Position numbers and translations under genes: made by a program
DNA from: JAJXZJ01 sp050012855
GTDB taxonomy: Bacteria > Verrucomicrobiota > Verrucomicrobiia > Limisphaerales > J093
Assembly (NCBI GenBank): GCA_050012855.1
Contig: JBEKGJ010000028.1
Span: 1 to 64,000 of the forward strand
Direction of reading: 5' to 3'
Length of the DNA stretch: 64,000 nucleotides
Notes under the pieces: generated by a model
The model's database searches: none
The model's input: only the letters and a program-made list of their open reading frames with translations
Told to the model about the DNA's origin: nothing
Shown here: piece after piece, positions 63,101 through 64,000 of the stretch
How positions within the stretch are numbered: position 1 is the stretch's first letter
Layout: each line of letters opens with the position of its first letter

Positions 63101-64000
63101 GCGCCTGGCGCGGACGAGGCTCGGATAACGGCACCGATTTCTTCGGCTACGACACGTTCATGAGCAACGTCTGGATGAACCGGTTGTTCAACGACCCGGA
63201 TTTCTGGCAGCGCTGGATCGATCGCTGGCAACAACTGCGCCGCGGCCCCTATGCGAACACGAATATCTTCCGCTTGATTGATCAATTCGCCAGCCAGGTG
63301 CGCTCGGCGCAACCCCGCATGGTGCTTCGCTATCCCGAGACGACGCCGCGCAGCGGAACGGTCTCCGCCAATGGCTATTCCTATACGTTCAAAGGCACTT
63401 ATCAGGGCGAAGTCGATTTCCAGAAGCAATGGTATGCGGACCGCACGGACTTCATTGACACGAATTTCCTGAGCGCGCCGGTGTTTGACCTCCCGGGCGG
63501 CTCAATCCCGACCAATGCCTCCCTCACGATCTCGGCGAATACGCGAGAGCCCAATAGCACGATCTACTACACCTTGGACGGAACCGACCCGCGTCTGCCC
63601 GGGGGGACGGTGAATCCGGCCGCGCGCTCGAGCCTCAGCACCGCCGTCGTCACCCTGACGGCGAACGCACGCGTGTTTGCCCGCAACTACAATGCGGCGC
63701 ACCATAACTTGACGGGCCCGACCGAGAATCCGCCTTTGTCCAGCCCCTGGTCCGGGCCGACGGTGGCCACGTTCCTCACCGCCACCCCGCCGCTGCGCAT
63801 CACCGAACTGATGTACGACCCGCCGCCGCCCCCCGGCAGCACCAACAACAATGACGACTTCGAGTTCATCGAGTTCCAAAACACCAGCGGCGCCGCCATC
63901 AACCTCCAGGGCTATTCCCTGAGCGGCGGCGTGAGCTTCACCTTTTCCAACTACGTGCTCGGGGCGGGCGAATACGTTTTGGTGGTGAACAACCTGGCCG
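60154..64000 (+). CDS. Giant secreted LTD/CotH-kinase-domain protein, 3' truncated by window
   Basis: One frame is open from ATG 60154 to the window end (over 1280 residues). A signal segment (VVITFVLGLAASFGVYG) is followed by an Ig-like domain (ITRQPASQTVFYGDPATFTV), a galactose-binding-like beta domain (about 150-310), a Big_5-like domain, a lamin-tail domain (VLITEFMAGNKHTIRDEDGD, DYSDWLEIHNAG, about 425-560), an FN3/chitobiase-C-like domain, then a CotH kinase-like region (INIRGNTTVGYAVEVWDEYN, DHHLANVVTLCADALRLSAF and GPIWDFDRSQGTTGGGD, about 670-1100), an HYR/CHB domain and a second lamin-tail domain (LRITELMYDPPPPPGSTNNN). CotH proteins phosphorylate surface proteins in spore formers. 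The bacterial LTD fusions are uncharacterised. Confidence 0.88.
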   Translation, partial: MRGRLFRTGGGAELGHWPVVITFVLGLAASFGVYGQQPSITRQPASQTVFYGDPATFTVAADGSPTLAYQWFRNGTPIASATTNTYTLSVTTSNDNGAGFSVWITNALGAATSQVAVLSVDFGVPGTALTNHLFSYTDVWRYNQSNNLDGVNWTDPSYDDTGWQQGPGLLAYENNPLIVPLINTTLLPPGTPPPGLLAGHAYYFRTTVNVTSDLIPAALVATIRCDDGGVIYLNGTEAQRIRMPDGVVTNMTMATAYPPDPTGGTDATADEIYTLTGWGLTPGTNVIAVSVHQINTGSSDIVWGMALDAAGYQRTRDTNPPTILELIPSPGTVVPSLGEIEVHFNKGVRGVEAGNLLMNGVAATNLTAYAPDVYVFDFTPAATGPVQVAWSPTNGIMDLSVNSNRFAGGTYTYTVNPAAIGSQVLITEFMAGNKHTIRDEDGDYSDWLEIHNAGADPVSLAGWYLTDDPAHLAKWEFPRGVTLLSQSYLLVWASGKNRTNAAAPLHTNFQLAKTAGSYLGLVYSDGTTIVSDFPSYPQQYDDVSYGRDRVESSIVGYFTSPTPGAANATTGAGFAPPVTFALPSCTFQGPFALTLSTADTNAVIRYALVTSAATAAMTNVPSSTSPIYTSPLTINSTTQVRARAFPIQTNYFPGPLHTETYVRINPAAAQFSSDVPLVLLYNFGAGGLPATYNQSAIMMVFGTGSGRASLTNAPDLAARIGINIRGNTTVGYAVEVWDEYNDDRSVEVLGMPAQSDWVFYMPDIFDSGLMHNPLAYELSNQIGRYASRTRFAEVFLNTSGGVVGYTAPAAGDYNGLWVVEEKIKRDPNRVDIAHLQPENTTSPTVTGGYLLQNTGGRVDPNERVFYTSLGQQLTYEDPKGPDIQLPARAAQAQYIGDYFNNFEAALASPRFTDPVSGYAAWIDVDAWIDHHLANVVTLCADALRLSAFLYKDREKKLALGPIWDFDRSQGTTGGGDTRCFNPRAWRGRGSDNGTDFFGYDTFMSNVWMNRLFNDPDFWQRWIDRWQQLRRGPYANTNIFRLIDQFASQVRSAQPRMVLRYPETTPRSGTVSANGYSYTFKGTYQGEVDFQKQWYADRTDFIDTNFLSAPVFDLPGGSIPTNASLTISANTREPNSTIYYTLDGTDPRLPGGTVNPAARSSLSTAVVTLTANARVFARNYNAAHHNLTGPTENPPLSSPWSGPTVATFLTATPPLRITELMYDPPPPPGSTNNNDDFEFIEFQNTSGAAINLQGYSLSGGVSFTFSNYVLGAGEYVLVVNNLA

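Overview
The window is a GC-rich chromosomal segment of a member of the Verrucomicrobiota, most like the soil and freshwater Limisphaerales/Pedosphaerales. This is inferred from content, not from a search. The signs are three pseudopilin-like DUF1559 proteins with the hydrophobic stretch FTLIELLVVIAIIAILA; large secreted proteins built from MBG, YDG, LTD and CotH modules and ending in a shared FYR(V/L)R tail; a TIGR04137-type small basic protein; a TIGR03790 protein; and intergenic DNA rich in palindromic repeats. No rRNA or tRNA gene, CRISPR array or intact insertion sequence was found.

Layout. 1-5.4 kb: 3' part of a giant repeat-rich surface protein. 6-15.6 kb: a coiled-coil membrane protein, an NfnAB-like flavoprotein pair, mannose-1-phosphate guanylyltransferase, a pseudopilin, MTA phosphorylase, a LysM protein, and a UbiD decarboxylase carrying an in-frame palindromic insertion, followed by a nucleotidyltransferase/small-protein pair. 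16-24 kb: glycan-active and envelope genes (clan-A-like glycoside hydrolase, pseudopilin, cytidylate-kinase-like protein, GH38 alpha-mannosidase, AsmA-like protein). 24.1-30.6 kb: one SUF iron-sulfur operon led by a PerR/Fur-type regulator behind a Per-box-like palindrome (perR-like, sufB, sufC, sufD, sufU, sufT, sufS). 30.6-39.1 kb: housekeeping genes (xseA, ymdB, small basic protein, RNA pseudouridine synthase, SH3 protein, folD, two hypotheticals, a beta-propeller lactonase). 39.4-41.8 kb: a large CBM/glycosidase-like secreted protein. 41.8-44.2 kb: an accessory island of lower GC with a roughly 220-bp palindrome, two unknown genes arranged like integron gene cassettes around an attC-like site, and a truncated membrane gene. 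44.2-46.4 kb: a cobalamin riboswitch with a downstream intrinsic terminator, leading a two-gene, translationally coupled operon (secreted beta-sandwich protein plus pseudopilin). 46.6-57 kb: YlbF-like protein with a Cys/His tail, a D-2-hydroxyacid dehydrogenase, a Sel1 protein, a monooxygenase/Fe-alcohol dehydrogenase pair, a divergent UvrA, and an HpnN-like RND transporter with YebC. 57-64 kb: TIGR03790 protein and the 5' part of a giant LTD/CotH protein that runs off the window.

The best candidates for undescribed biology are the B12-riboswitch operon with a pseudopilin, the attC-like cassette region, the families of palindromic intergenic elements (one lodged in frame inside ubiD), and the PerR-type control of the suf operon.
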